DNA of 64,000 nt from Gymnogyps californianus (GCF_018139145.2 NC_059481.1:1414368-1478367); one strand, 5' to 3'; positions 31,601 to 44,789 are shown, counted from the first letter of the stretch. The notes: a model not told the origin generated them from the letters alone. Translations and numbers: made by a program.

Positions 31601-34600
31601 GATCTGCAGATGATCTGGGACTCCAGTCCCAGATACTTCCCCGTCCCGTCCCCATCCAGACTGATCTCAGACTCACCAGCATGTGAAATCCACCTCATCG
31701 CCACCGAGGTGAAGAAAGAAGTCCGGGAACACAGCGCTGACCTCTTCAAACAAACTGGTCACAAACTGGTAGGTGCTGTTAAGGATGGGGTTGATGGGCC
31801 CATAGGTCCCAGAAGGATCCTTGCCCAAATAGCAGGGAGTCAGGAGACCCGGAGCACCTGGGTCATAACAAACAGGACAGTGAGGAAGGGGCTAAATGTG
31901 GCCATATGGCCCCGTATAAACCCCCAGACCCTCCTCAGCACGGCCCAGTGCCTGCCGTGAAGACAGAAGACCCAGGCGTGGTGCACGAGGCACCATCACG
32001 GCAGCAGAAACATGATTTCTGGCTCAGGAAGCCTGATCTGATGGGGAGGGATCCACGTTCTGCGCTCATCTTGTGCTCCCCCCACGGACATCCGCTGCCA
32101 CCCCAAACATGCACTCCCAGGTGAGATCAGAGCTTGAGCCTTTTAGGCTGGACACCCCGTTTTCCCCCCTGCAACAGGTACTCTGAGGATGGGACACAGA
32201 CACACCAAATCCTTGCAGGACACTACAGTTTCCATCCTTCCCAGGTTTCCCCTTGGCATCTCTCCCCACTGCTTTTTTCAGCACATTCCTACGGGAAACC
32301 AGATATAGAGCTGCTGGGGAAAGCTAACACCGGTGCAGTCCCCAGCACCCTCTCCCAGCTCCACACATGGAAGGAGGGGCAGCCCCAGTTTTGGCTGTAG
32401 CCACGCACACAGGTTGTACTCCAGTGCATGACACGGCATTTGGAGGCAGGGGAAGGAGAGAGCAAGACAAGGCAACGTTTTCCTGGAGCTTCTCGCACTT
32501 TCAGACATGGAAGAGGAGACACTTGCAGTCCTCGGAGCAGGGAGCGGTGTGTCAGGACTGGGGCACAGCTGAGCAGAGCGAGGAAGCTTGGTTAAACCCA
32601 AGATCCTTGCAATTGCCGATGATGTTGGTTTTGGCAGGGCAGATGTTCCCAAAAAGTCACCCAGCTTGGACCCAAGAAGAGATGGAAACTTTTTCCCTTT
32701 GAATATTATTCCAGAAGTTGGACCATTGGGTCCTACTTCCCTTAGATGATGGTTTGCGCCTCTTCAAAGCCAGTCCACGGGACATGGCTGCCCACACCCA
32801 GCTTTTGGGATCCAGGTTGCAGATCCCCTTCCTCCCCCGCGGTACAACTACAACTCTCCTCGCAGCAGCAGCAGGCAGGGTCTGCTCCTCACCTGGACCC
32901 CAGGAGAGGGTGTGCCCAGGAGTGTCGAACTCCACGACGACTCTGATGCCACGCAGCCGGGCGTACTTGATCACTGTCTGCACGTCACTGGCTGTGTACA
33001 CGTGGGTCATGGCATTGAAGGCTCCCTGGGGGAACACGGGAAATCTCAGCGCCTTGCTCAGGTGCCGAGGGAGGGATCTGCTCGCCCCGGGCTGGGTGCT
33101 ACACGGTGATCGGGGTGGGTTACCTGCTTGCTGAGCTCTGGGAAGGTCAAGCTCTCGTAGGGGAAAGATGGGTCATCTACAATGTGCCAGTGAAACACAT
33201 TGAACTTGTTGTAAGCCATGACGTCCTGGGAAGGAACAGGAACAAAGATGAACATGCCCTGTCCTTTCGGCGAGGTCAGCCAGCTTGCCACAGAAAGGGA
33301 CCAAGGTCCCTGTGCTCCAAAAGGACAAGGGAAGTGGAGTCCCCAGATGCTCCCCAGGATCCAAGAGGGATTCAGACACCTCTCTTCAAACACGCCAGCA
33401 CCACAAAGAGCTGCAGAAGGCCAGTAGTGCTTCTGCTCACAATAAAATCCCTGTTCTCCCTATAACTGAACCAAAGGTGGAGACCTGGAAGTTTAATTCT
33501 GCCTGGGATGAACACAGAACCATCACCCACCTTTGTCTAATGTGGCCGGGAAGAAGCCAGTGTTTTCTCTTGCCTCAGAAACAACCCAGCCTCAGAAAGT
33601 AATCTGGACTGCAAGAATCCAGGATACCTCAGGGTTTTCTTCCTTATCGTATTTACAAAGGAAGCTGAGAAATCACCCAAACGAGGCAGCTCTGAGTTAC
33701 ACCGGGAGCAAACACAGCCATGGGCAGCATGGAAGCATTTTTCCATCATGCACATCTGTATATTAAGAATTGAGGTCACGCTGCCATCCCACCCCAGCCT
33801 GCTGCTTCACCTAGGGACAAGCAAGCTGGTTTTGTTCAAAAAGCCTAGGTTTGACAAGCTCTTCCTTGATGAGATGTAGATGCAGTGGCCTACGCATTAG
33901 ACAGCTCCTAGGATCTCTGGAAAGGAGCAACGCAAAAAAACCAAAAAGCCCTCCAGGCCACTCAAGGAGCCCTCAGTTGTCACAGAGGAAGAGACACCCA
34001 ACTAAACCACCTCGTCTCCCAGCGCAGACACCCTACCAGAGTTTCCAGGATGGCTCTCAAAGGCAGGTAGTGACGAGAGGTGTCCAGCAACAGGCCCCGG
34101 TGAGGGAAGCGGGGAAAGTCCACAATTTCTGTCTTGTTGATGTAGTACTGCACGCAGAGAACATGAGGAAGAAGTGAGCAGGGCTTCGGGCAATGCAGCC
34201 ATTAGCAGGAGACAATCAGGGTCACCTTTGTCCCCAGGGCTGGCGGGATGAGGAGGGGTACCCTCACTGCCCAGAGTGCAAGCTAGCCAGAAAGACCTGC
34301 AATGCTTTACCCGCTCAGAAGGCAGGAATCTGGCTGGATTCATCAATCTCTACTTGGCCCTTGGCAAGGCTGTGCTGCACTGCTGGTACCCCCCTCATTC
34401 CGAGCATCCCGGCAATCCTCAGCCTGTCCCCATGGAGGCAGGAGCATTACGGAGAGCTGACTGCCCCCAGGAGATGAGGCCAGGACTCACCGTGCCGTTC
34501 TCGTCTCTCCCAACGAGCTGGCTAAATGTTTCCAGGCCTGCAGGAAAAAAATCACACAGAGTCCCTTTCTCAGCACAGATTCCCCCAAAGGAACAGAGCT

Positions 34601-37600
34601 CAATTAACAAATAAGTCTATGGAAAGAGAGAGGCACAGAGAGACATCCCCATAGGCCTGAGGCAGGGAGAGCGGGAATGCCCCACAGAAAGCACACCTCA
34701 CCTCTGAGAGCTCCCCAGACGGCATCCGCAGAGAGCAGCAAGGAGCCTTCCGAGACAGACAGCTTATCTGAAACACAGCATCAGAGGGGCCGGCGCTGGC
34801 ATTAGGTCCCACGCTCCATCACACGCTGCTACGGGCCATGACAGCCCCAGCTACAGGGTTGCAGCAGCACCAGGCAGAGGTTTTGATACAGGACTGCATC
34901 TTGGGATCCCAGAGAACCGATTTTTGGGTTTCTTCTTTTGTTTTAAACCTCTCCCACTGCTTTATCAGCGTCCTCAGGTAAGTCGCTCCCTCCCTGCCCC
35001 AGTTTCTCAATAATACAGTAAGGATTGCCACCCCCCTAAAATTGGGGGTAAGCGCTGCACAGTGCTATTTCCAACCGATGGGCACAGAAACAGCCGCACT
35101 CCCGCTCCAGTCACTCCCTTCCGCTCCCAACCTCGATACTTACAGCTCTCCTTGGAGTCCAGGCTGGGAAACCCATCGCAGCCTGGTGTGGCAACAAAGA
35201 CGAGGAGCTGAGTGCAGGGCATCCCCCAGGGTGGCTCATTCTCTGCAAAGGACACAGACCACGGACATCAACCCCATCCTGGCTCTTTTCCCTGCTTTTA
35301 GTCCATCGCCATCCTCCCAGCCCAGCTAGCGATGAAGGCGCAGGAACACATGGACTTTTAACACACGTGGCAGAAACGGGCACCCCCTCCTTCACCCCAG
35401 AGCAGGCACAGGGGCATTCAGTAGGGGCTTCTTTCAACACAGGCAACCAGAAGCACATGAGCTGATCCCAACTTTCAGCACGGAAAAGGTCTGCTGGTGA
35501 GGAAGCCCCCAGGGAAGGCTTTGCAGTGGAAGCTTAAAGGAGCACACAAAAGAGGAGATATGCCAGAGTATGGTCTAGCAGCAGCCCTCAAGCCTTCCCG
35601 GACACCAGCCCCTGCTCTAAGCAACAGCCATGACTACTCAAACCTTCTCCATGGGGGTGAAGAGCTTCATGTTTCCGAACTCTCCCAGCACTGGGGAAAA
35701 AAGCACAAACCCAAGAGCTCTCCTACCCTACCCACACTTCTTAGAAAAGGCAAAGAAACACTGTAAAAAAAGGGTGGAGAATGAATCCAAGTATACTGCA
35801 GAGTCGGGCTGAGTTACAGGCCACCAAAATGTCTCGCCCAGCACAGAAATGCTCCCAATTGACTTCACCTTCCACAGAGCAGGTCCCAGGCGCAGCGGCT
35901 GGAAAAATAAACCCAGTCACATTCAGACCCCAAGCAGGAGCTCTGGCCATGCTTCCCTATCTGAAGGAGCACTTCCAAGGATGCACAGGCCTGAGTCCTC
36001 ACTGGAGTTGCTCCCCCAACTCCAAAAGGAGGTGTTCAGCCTTCGCTGAGACGCATGGGCCTACTCACAGCAGTCTCTGGCCAGGAGGAGCGTGGATTAG
36101 CGGGCTGGGACCCTGCTAATCACAGCCAAGGTCCATGCCTACACCCCCACAGCATTCCCAGGAAGAGCCAATACTCAATATGGTCACTAAAAAATAAAAA
36201 ACTTGGCTTTGAGTGAGCCTGGTCAGAAGCCAGGCACCAAGGAGACTCAGAGAGACCGTGGCACCACCAGTGTTTGGGTGAAATGTAGAGAGCCCATGCT
36301 CCAAAGCTCACAGGAGCCAGAACCCCCAAATTTCTCCATGAAGGAATGGCAAAACCTCCACAGAGAGAAGGGAAACGGCTTGAAGATAGCCCTCTGTTTT
36401 GAGCTTTCCTCTCGGTTACAGACGAGCCGGTAGCCAAGGCAACCTCGCAGATGTGTGAGCTGGCACGCCAGCGCAGCAAGACCTGCTCCCTCTGCTTGGC
36501 AAGACGGCAGCTCACCAGGGACAGCCACTCTCAAGCCCGGGGACACGGGAAATACTCATTCTGTTGAGAAGCCTCGACAGAATTGGTCCCACCACCGCGC
36601 ACCACGTTTAAACCCGCCCAGGGAGAGACATTGCCAAACCCGAACATGGCCTCCTTGGCCAAGGAGCAGGCAGGCACCACCACTATCACACCTAGAAGGC
36701 AATGCAGATGGGTGCAGCAGGGATCAGTGACCCATCAACCACAAAGGCTGAAGTTCATGGTTCAAAAGAGCACCGTGAAGGCACACGTCAAGTTAATTAC
36801 AGTCACAGACTAGAAGACAAGGACGCTAATGCAATGATTGCGGCAGGTTAGCAGCAGTAAGACATCAGGGATGCAGGGTCCTGGCTTGAGTTCCATGCAG
36901 GGTCCTCGGTCTCTCCCAGACTCGTTTTGGAGCTGCCCAGCTTAAGGACAGAGACAAGGGAAGAGCAGCAAGGGAAATCCCAATTAGAGATAAGGAAAAA
37001 AAAATTCTTCACCTTGAGAATGGTCAAACACTTCAGCAAGGGCTCAGTTCTCCATCTTTGGAAAAAAACTCTCAGCCCTGAGAAGCTTGACCCAACTGCA
37101 AAGTTGGCTCCACCTCCAGGTTTAGCCCTATTTTGAGCAGGGGCTTGACCAAAGACCCCCATACGTCCATCCTAACTTAAATTAGTCTCTGTTTTCACGC
37201 TTGAAGTCCAGGATGAATGCAGAGTTTGGACATAATCTTGCTTGCTTGTTAAATTGACATAGTAGATTTCTGAAACAGACAGAAAATGGTTTCTGCCATT
37301 TATTTTCCCTATTAATAGAAACTATTTCCTTCCATCCAGGGTTTCCATTGCCTGTTCTTGCTAACCACCCATGTGAAAAAAACAAAAGGCAGGCAAAGAG
37401 GGAAAAAAGCCTCAAAATTAATCGTGTAGTCTGAGCGTCATAAAGCAGGGCGTATGGAAAGCAAAGAGTATGAGCTTGATCTCGTGATGACACGAAGTTG
37501 CTCCAAGTGATATGATGGTCATATTTCCCCTCTGAGAGGAAGAGGAAAACGTGAGTAATTATATCAGCTGTTTTAAGTTTAGTTCCTAACAGCAAAAAAG

Positions 37601-39112
37601 AAACAAGAGGAGTCTTCTCAGCTCCCAAATCAGAATTTCTTTCTATTGCTGCTTACAAGAGTTGAAGAAATAAAATAAGCCAAACGGTTCTTCTCAGTGT
37701 TTCAAACTTGCCTTTGTCAAAGCAGGATGCGCTCGAGATGAAGCAGAGCGGCTTCCAACACCGTTACCCTTCTCCGCTTTGATCAGCGGCGACAGAGTTC
37801 ACGCTGACATTTAAAACGCTTGGAGGCAGAATTACTAGCTCTTTTTGATGAATGAAGCATTTCTTATTCCCCAGATATAGCGCTTCAGGCTGCTGCAGAC
37901 CCACGCAGGCACTGAGCATCCGTGCGTGCTGGCTCCCCAGCCTGTGTTTGCCTCTGCGAATGCCACCAGGGAATTTCCTGCATTTCATCCCAGACATGCA
38001 ACGGGTGCTACCATGAAGAAGTCTGGGCGCAAGAAACTCTTACAACCTGTCCCAAATCAAGCCCAGGCTCTCAAAGCTCTTGCCTTTCCTCATCTTACCC
38101 TACAATTTCAGGATGAATCCAAGAGCTACTACCTCTCTGCCAGAAAAGCCACGCTGCCTCGGGAACTGCAACTTCGGCAAAGAGAGCCCCATGGCACGAA
38201 TACGTACTTGGAAGAAATACGCATGAAGCAACACAAGTCTTTCCGCAAGGTAAAGCTTCACACTGGACACCAAGAGCTGCTAGAAACAGGAAGAGCCAAG
38301 ACTAGCAAAAAGCACTGAAGCCAAAGCTATTGCAACACTGGCAGCAGCTCTCCCTGCAGTTGCAAGAAAAGGAAACAAAACGAAGGGCTGCGGAGCTGAA
38401 ACACGATCTGGAAGAGAGAAAAAATGAGATAGAGCAAACTCTTGATAGCAAGAGCCTAACTCCTTGAAAGAAATGCAAGACAACTAGTGCTCACTGTGCC
38501 AAACAGGATTAGATTTTATTTTGTGTGTGCCGCAGGCACTGCCCTCCACATATGAACGCAACGCTGCCCTTCGAGACTCAACTCAAGCCATCACGCCATC
38601 AGACCGCAGCCACCATCTCCCCTCACCACCAGCCTCTGCTGAGGTAATAAGGGGGTTAAAAAACAGATCGCCGCACAAAACCCGTGGTTTGACCCCCAGA
38701 ATAAACGAGGGTTTGGTTTTGTGGGTTTTTTTTTTTGAGAATAAAGCCACACATGAAAGGGTCAACCGCCCTTCCAGCGGCCTCTCGTCCCCGCACGGGG
38801 AGGCCGCAGAGCCCCCCGCCCCGCCGGCAGCCCCCGCCCCGCCTCACCGGTCGGGCGGGCGGCGGCGAAGAGCAGCGCCCAGTACCGCTGGAAGGCCGCC
38901 TCCAGCACGGCGCAGCCCGGCCCCACGGCGGAGCCGGCGGCGTAGGCGAAGCGAAAGCGGCGGGGAGGCAGCAGGCAGCGGCCGCCGCCCGGCGGGGAGC
39001 GCTGGGCCTGGGGCTGCGGCCACACGGCGGCCGCCGGCTCCAGCAGCAGCAGCAGCACCACCACCACCACCACCGCCGCCAGCAGCAGCAGCCGCGCCGG
39101 CCCCGCCGCCAT
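28671..39112 (-). CDS. HEXA: HEXA, beta-hexosaminidase alpha subunit, complete
   Basis: Fourteen coding exons, 5' to 3': 39112-38848, 35242-35144, 34767-34702, 34537-34491, 34147-34037, 33225-33124, 33025-32893, 31857-31677, 31386-31300, 30940-30868, 30398-30218, 29878-29788, 29348-29244, 28734-28671. All phases agree (1605 nt, 534 aa; human 529); exons of 181, 87, 73, 91 and 105 nt match my recollection of human. The lysosomal enzyme removes terminal N-acetylhexosamine from GM2 ganglioside and glycans. It is a GH20 enzyme with a signal peptide at about 1-29. Conserved residues by homology: Arg184 (DTSRHY), Asp264/His268 ([12 protein letters not shown]), catalytic pair Asp328-Glu329 (HLGGDEVDF), Trp379, Trp398. 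Asn428-Arg429 (WYLNRISYG) is the alpha-type sulfate-binding pair absent from HEXB. The six disulfide cysteines are present. N-glycosylation motifs: NKT163, NST301, plus NVT and NAT that human lacks; the human N115 site is missing. The start is the ATG before the Leu/Val-rich signal. Confidence 0.97.
36975..37190 (+). mobile_element. CR1-type LINE 3' fragment in HEXA intron 1
   Basis: The order of motifs follows the 3' end of sauropsid CR1 LINEs: ATTAGAGATAAGGAAAAAAA, then TTCTTCACCTTGAGAATGGTC, then CCCTGAGAAGCTTGACCC, then TTTTGAGCAGGGGCTTGACC, then CCATCCTAACTTAAATTAG. The terminal octamer repeats are not evident and the copy is diverged, hence old. It lies antisense to HEXA. Confidence 0.72.
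38013..38467 (+). pseudogene. unrecognised coiled-coil-like open frame antisense in HEXA intron 1
   Basis: An ATG in good context (ACCATGA, 38013) opens 101 codons to a stop at 38316-38318, rich in Lys, Glu and Gln (for example [27 protein letters not shown]). A second frame, open from 38306 to a TGA at 38465-38467, continues in the same style ([20 protein letters not shown], then [17 protein letters not shown]). Together they read as one amphipathic helical protein interrupted by one frame change near 38306. The pattern suggests a decayed gene, a retrocopy fragment, or exons of a gene on the + strand: CAATTTCAG before 38113 and CGCAAG|GTAAAG at 38249 look like splice sites. I do not recognise the family. 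It lies opposite to HEXA, between its exons 1 and 2. Confidence 0.35.
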
Positions 39113-39345
39113 GTCGCGCCCCGCAGCCGGAGGCAGGGAGGGAGGGAGGGAGGGAGGGAGGGGGCGGTGCTGCCCGCCGCGGGAGGGACGCCCGCGAAAT
39201 GGCAGCTCGGCCCCGCGGGGCCGGGCCAGGCCCGAGCTGCCGCCGGGCCCGCCTCCCCTGGGGCTGCCCGCCGCCATCGGGCCGCGAACGCCCTCACAGC
39301 CCCCTCAGGCGGCGGCGTCCCCGCCCGCCCTCACCCCAAAGCCGC
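39113..39345 (-). promoter_or_regulatory. HEXA: HEXA CpG-rich promoter region
   Basis: Dense GC and CpG sequence lies immediately upstream of the HEXA start codon and ends abruptly at about 39345, where AT-rich intergenic DNA begins. No TATA box is seen. It is a housekeeping-type promoter by composition. Confidence 0.5.
39134..39163. repeat. (GGGA)n microsatellite in HEXA 5' region
   Basis: A tetranucleotide run of about seven units lies 22-50 bases upstream of the HEXA start codon, probably within the 5' UTR or core promoter. Confidence 0.85.
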
Positions 39346-42300
39346 CGGGGTGCCTTTACCCAAGCAAGCGGCTCTTTACTTTTAAATAAATCCACAAAAC
39401 CCTCAAGCTGCCTGTCAAAGGTCATTTCTTCCCCAGCCCTCAAAATTCAGAGCCCCTCTGCCGTGCTCCCTGCCCCCAGGGGATGCCCTTGGGGAGTCTC
39501 AGCAGCTTGATTTGGGGTTTGAGGAGAAGATTAATGATTTAAAACACATATTTCACCTGCACCACTTTCCAGCTGTGTGACTGAACATGCACAAGCTTTG
39601 GATCCACCTTGGGTATTGGCATCTTTTGTTGGTATCATGCATTTTTATGAACAATGCTGGATGTAAATCAGCCCTTGCACAGGTTTCCAGGGATATTATA
39701 TAGGTGGTGGGTGAAATGTTGGTTGGATTGTACAAAAAACAAGCTTTATCTCATGCTGGAGCCTCACAGTGAAGTGTTGCAGAGATGCTTTCCACACAGG
39801 GTTTGGCTTTTGCAAGGAAACCTTCAACCTCAAATGAACTCTTTATTTTGCCTCCTCCCTTCCAGCTCTGCATTCCTCAGCAATCCCCAAGTCAAATAAG
39901 GACCCTTAAGCCCAGGTCTTACCCATCTAATTGCCAGCACAACCCTACCAGCTCCTACATGGGAACCAACTCCATCAAATTATTAAAAAACTGTTGTCCT
40001 AGCCCTCCTGAGCAACCAGCGAGCCCACCAGAACACTCCAAGCTATGAGGAGTGCTAGGAGGCAAGCCACAGGCATGAGGAGCAAGCAGGAAATTAAACA
40101 AATGCTGTGAGAGAAAGCACGACAAAGGAGATGGCCCCCTCACACTAGCACAAGATGAAAAACCACTTTGCATGAGCAGGACACAACCATGGAAAGGTCT
40201 GGTGGGGAATTTAAGGGATTGTCCCTCATGTGAGCAGCACAGAGAGAACCAGGGTCAACAGGAAAAAAACATTTTGCAGAAAAACCCTCAAGGAACTTGC
40301 TGTCAAAGGTTACAAAAGCACCGGCACAAAGCTGGGGACTGATGGTGAAAGGAGAAGAGCTGGGAGGACATGGGGGACTTTCAGTGGGGCTGGAGGAAAG
40401 GGTTGGAGAGGGATGGAAGGAGGTGCTCACCAGGTTGAAGGAGCCTGTGAGGTACCTGTGAAGGTTTTGGGGGTGTCATGGAGGTGAAGAAGTTGTGGGG
40501 ATGCCAGGCAGCAGGAGTGGATCACAGTTAGGTTTGGGTCTAAATGGGATTGTGGGAATTTCATGAGATGATTGGTGAAAGTTGATAGGAGGTCTCAAGT
40601 GGGGGAAGGCAGGGAGGGGGCTAAGTGTCACCTATAGATAAGGGAGCTGGGCTCCATCAGGAACAGGGCCAAAGAGAGCCAGATGGTGTTGCCATGAGCT
40701 TAACACCTACACAGCACTACATCCTTCTTCTACAGCCCTGTAGAACAGCAAAGACCACCCACCCACCTAAGAGAAGGTGAGCCAGGAACCAAGGACAGGC
40801 ACAACATGAGCCAAGCAACACCCTTACCAGCTGGGTGCAGTCCCCCCACAGCCAGCTGAGCAGAGCATGGTGGTGGCAGCAATGAGGCCCATCAACAGTC
40901 CTGGTGTCACCCAGCAAAAGCAAGGCACCAAGATAAGTCCAAGATCAATCTGGGAAAGGCTAGGAGCAGATGCACCTACAGGAGAGCTCAAAAAAAAAAG
41001 CAGCTGCCCAGACCTCAGCTTAAATGGAGCTCCTGGAGCAATGGGTCATGGGTGGAGGTCCCAGGCGAGGCTGACTGGGGCAATTAAAGCCTGTTGGTGC
41101 CCTCAGGCTCCTGACAATCCTCACCAGTCCCTTGTTTTCCCTATGGAGAGGTGGCAGGACCCCAGTTCAGCACAACGGCACATGCCAGGCTGCTTCCTCA
41201 CAATTCTTCTGACTCCAGCACCATTGCTCCAGGACGTTGGCTCTTCTCTGTCTCCGTCCACATCACACGGCAAGAAGGGACGTGGAGGACATTGCCTATA
41301 TTCCAACCTGCATCGGACATCTGGGAAAATGGCCGCTATCATTCTTTGTGTTCAAGTTTACCTCCGCTTGTCTCAAGGCTGCTGCCTGTCTATACGAAGC
41401 CTCCACGGTCTTGAGCTGGGTTTTTTGCCCTTCCCTGTGCAAACCTCCAAAGTGCCGACTGTTGCTACCGCTTTTCTGACAACATTTGATTGATTCCAGT
41501 ATCTCTGGACTTTTCGTCAAGTAGTTTCACTGTATTAAAATTGCAGGGGAAGAAAAAAAAAACCAAACCCAAGACAGTTTGTTGCTGTGTTGCATCAGGC
41601 AATGTCAGCACCATCGGGCAGGGCTGCGCTTCCCAGCGTGTGAGACTGAAATGCAAAAGTGCCCTGGCCTGAAGCGAATCCTTATTTCAGTCTGGGGAGG
41701 GTGGCGTGTTCGCCACACTTATGTAAAGCATTGTAATCATAGCTTTCAGTCGAAATATTCAAGCCTTTCTACGGATTCTGTTGTTGCTGCTATTTTAGGG
41801 GACCTGATGTCTCCAGGGGATGACTCAGAGAAGTTCATCTGTAGCTGGCCGGCATTAATCTAGACTAACAGTCTGATTTGAGAATGCATCTTTACGTAAG
41901 AAAACTGCTTAAGCATGTGTTTAACTTTGGAGCTTGGCTAAAAGAAACTGGTTTACACGCTGTCCTGCATCAGGCATGGAGCAGCAGTAGCCAGAAGTTG
42001 TCGACGCTCTTCAGTAGCTCTTCAATAGACCAGCTCGTGGTCTCAGAGCGTATCTCCAGGGTGATATATCCACCTGGGGACGTTGGCCTCTTCAGGCTAG
42101 TTCAGCAAGGAACAAGCAGGGAGTAAATGGGGAGACGCAAGGTTCGGAGCTTACCTGTCCTCCCCCACCGCACCTCCGCTCGCCCTAACCCGGATCGCCA
42201 GCCCCACAGCAGGGATGTACCGGCTCAGAGGCACTTTAATGCCGTTGCACGGGGCTGAGAACATCACGCTGCGCCAGCCGGGTGATGCCCATTGCAGAGG

Positions 42301-44789
42301 TACCTGCAAACCCTTCTTGTCATCTCTTGGACTGCAAGAGCTGGAAGCCAAGTTGCTGGGGGACTCTGCAGAAAACTGTGCTGCACCAGGGCTCTGCTGG
42401 ATTACCTGCTTACTACCAATAATGAATTTGTTAGAAATCCCAATTCATTGTTCTGACATAAATTGTTATAAAATCTGGCTGGTGTCACATTTGGGTCTTT
42501 CTGGTTTTTTCACCTTCGGGGCATGAAGGTGGCCTTTGGGCTGTCAGTGCAGTTCCTTGTTCCACAGCATTTTTTTAAGGTATAAACCCATTTATTATGC
42601 TGCCTGATTCCCTGTAACATTGGCTGCTTCTGCATTTAATCAGGAGAGCGTTCTGCATACAGATTCCTCTGCTGGTGAGGAGCGTATGAGCCGGTGAAAG
42701 GGGAACAGAGGAAGCCATTCATGAAAACCTTCACAGAGCATGAGTTTTCTGTTTGCTTTGCTCTTTGAGCCAAACGCTGTCTAAGCACGCTCGCTCCTGA
42801 ATGAAGCCAGCTCCCAGGTCAGGGGACCTGCTGGTGGTGTGGCTGGAAGAGGGCTTTGGAATACACAGATCATCTTCTGGAAATGCCTGCAACTGCCTGT
42901 AGACCTCTGACTTGAATTTTGACATCTCAGAGGCTTTCTGGGCAAACTTACCCTCTCCGTTTGCTTGTCCACCTCCCCTTTTGTCCCTGGTAAAATAATT
43001 ACGGTATTTGGATTGCAACCACGAGGGTTGCAGGCATGCAGTGTTGAAGTGACCTTATTTGTGGTGGTGGTCTGGGGGGAGTAAGGGTCAGCATGTGCTG
43101 GGTCTTTGCAGGTGTGGACCCTCCTGTTGCACAGCTCCATATTTCAGGGATGATATCGCTCAGCGCGGTGTCACGCAGGCGCTGGCGGGGAGCAAGCCAT
43201 CTGCACGAGTTGATGCTGATGTATCTGCTGTTCCAGCTCGTAGCTGCTCTGTGCGGACGGAGCGTATGCTCCACTGGAGGTGGGATGACAAGGACACATT
43301 TCGTCCTTTGGGGTGACATTGCTCTTCTCAGAGTGATTCCCCTGAAGTTTGCTGTGGACCTGGGCGCACCAAGCAGCAGTGGCAGGCCACCAGCCTTGCT
43401 GTGCTGTGACCTGAGCTGGGGCTTTCTATCAAAACCAAACTGGGTGTCGTAGGAGAACGGGTGAGTCTCCCAGCCTCTCCCGCTCTGCCAGAGGTACCTG
43501 TCCCCGAGGGGTGACAGGGGGAAGCAGTGTCCCTCCGAGCCCCAATGCTGCAGACTGTGAGCTGGAGAGGCTGAGGTACCAGCACCCATTTCATCGAGCA
43601 GAGGGGTTCTCGCATTTAAACACCCAGCAGGAGCCAGGAGAGATGATTGTTGGAGCTTTAGCATGTGCACAAAGAAGATCCTAAACAAGAGATGACCCTA
43701 AATCCACATCCAGGGTATTTTCACCAGCCAGATCCTCCTCTAACAGCTCAGCCCATGAGGAACATCCATGCTTTCGGGGCCCGAAGCAGGCGGGTGTACA
43801 GCAGGCTGCTTTCAGAGCCACAAGCGCATATCCCGGCACTTTTCAAAGCACAGGATGACTCGTTTTCATATCTCTACATTTCCACCTTGACCACCACGTG
43901 TCACGCTAGGTGCTGCCATCGAACGGTTTAGCAGATGCACGTGGTAAATGAATTTCTCAGCACAGATGGAGTTGAGCAGAAGGGACCTCTTCAGATGGGA
44001 GAGCACATGTAAGGGGAGTGAGGCCTGGGAGATTCAGAGCAAGCAGGCAGGAGCGGGTCTCAGCGAGGAGAAGTATTTCAACAATTATGAACTTAACAGT
44101 GGAGTTTAAGGCAAAAAGCTTGAGGTGAGATGTGTTAATCAGTCTGAAGGATTTAGGCTCCTGACTCAAGCTCAGCCTGGTGGTATTTGCACTATTGGTA
44201 TTATTTGCAAAGCCTTTTTTTCTCTGAATTATCTCCAGCTCGCACAGCTTTGGGGTGGCTGAGCAAACGGTGGTGATCCAAGGGGCATCTCAGCCCACAC
44301 TCGCGGTTGAGGTTGTTAATGGGTGCGCAGGCACCCAAAATCAAACCCAAGGCATTGAGAAATCTCCTGGATTTCCTTTCTCCCAGTGCAGGAGCTCCCT
44401 GTGTCTCCGGTGACGGAGGAGAAGGGCTTTTTCCGGAGATCCCGCCTGGCTCAAGGAGCGGTGGAGCAGGAGGGAGGCTGGGTGAGATGGGAGGTTCACC
44501 ACAAATCCGTGGGTGAACCTCCCAGGGCAGGAGCCCAGGGGCAGTTGTGGTGTGGGACACCGGAACTTTCGCAGCATTTTGGTATCGTGAAACAGGGCTT
44601 GTCACGGGGAGATGCTGCGAGTTATTGCGGAGGCTGAGTATTTGTGGCTGCCGTCCCTGGCTGCTCTCAATCACGGCTGTGGGGCTGAGCTGGAATCAGT
44701 CAGAGCCTGTGGATGCGCGGTGACAAACTCCTTGTGCACAGAGGCCCTGCTCCCGTAAATCCCGAAGCTTAACTTCACGGAGCAAGGTG

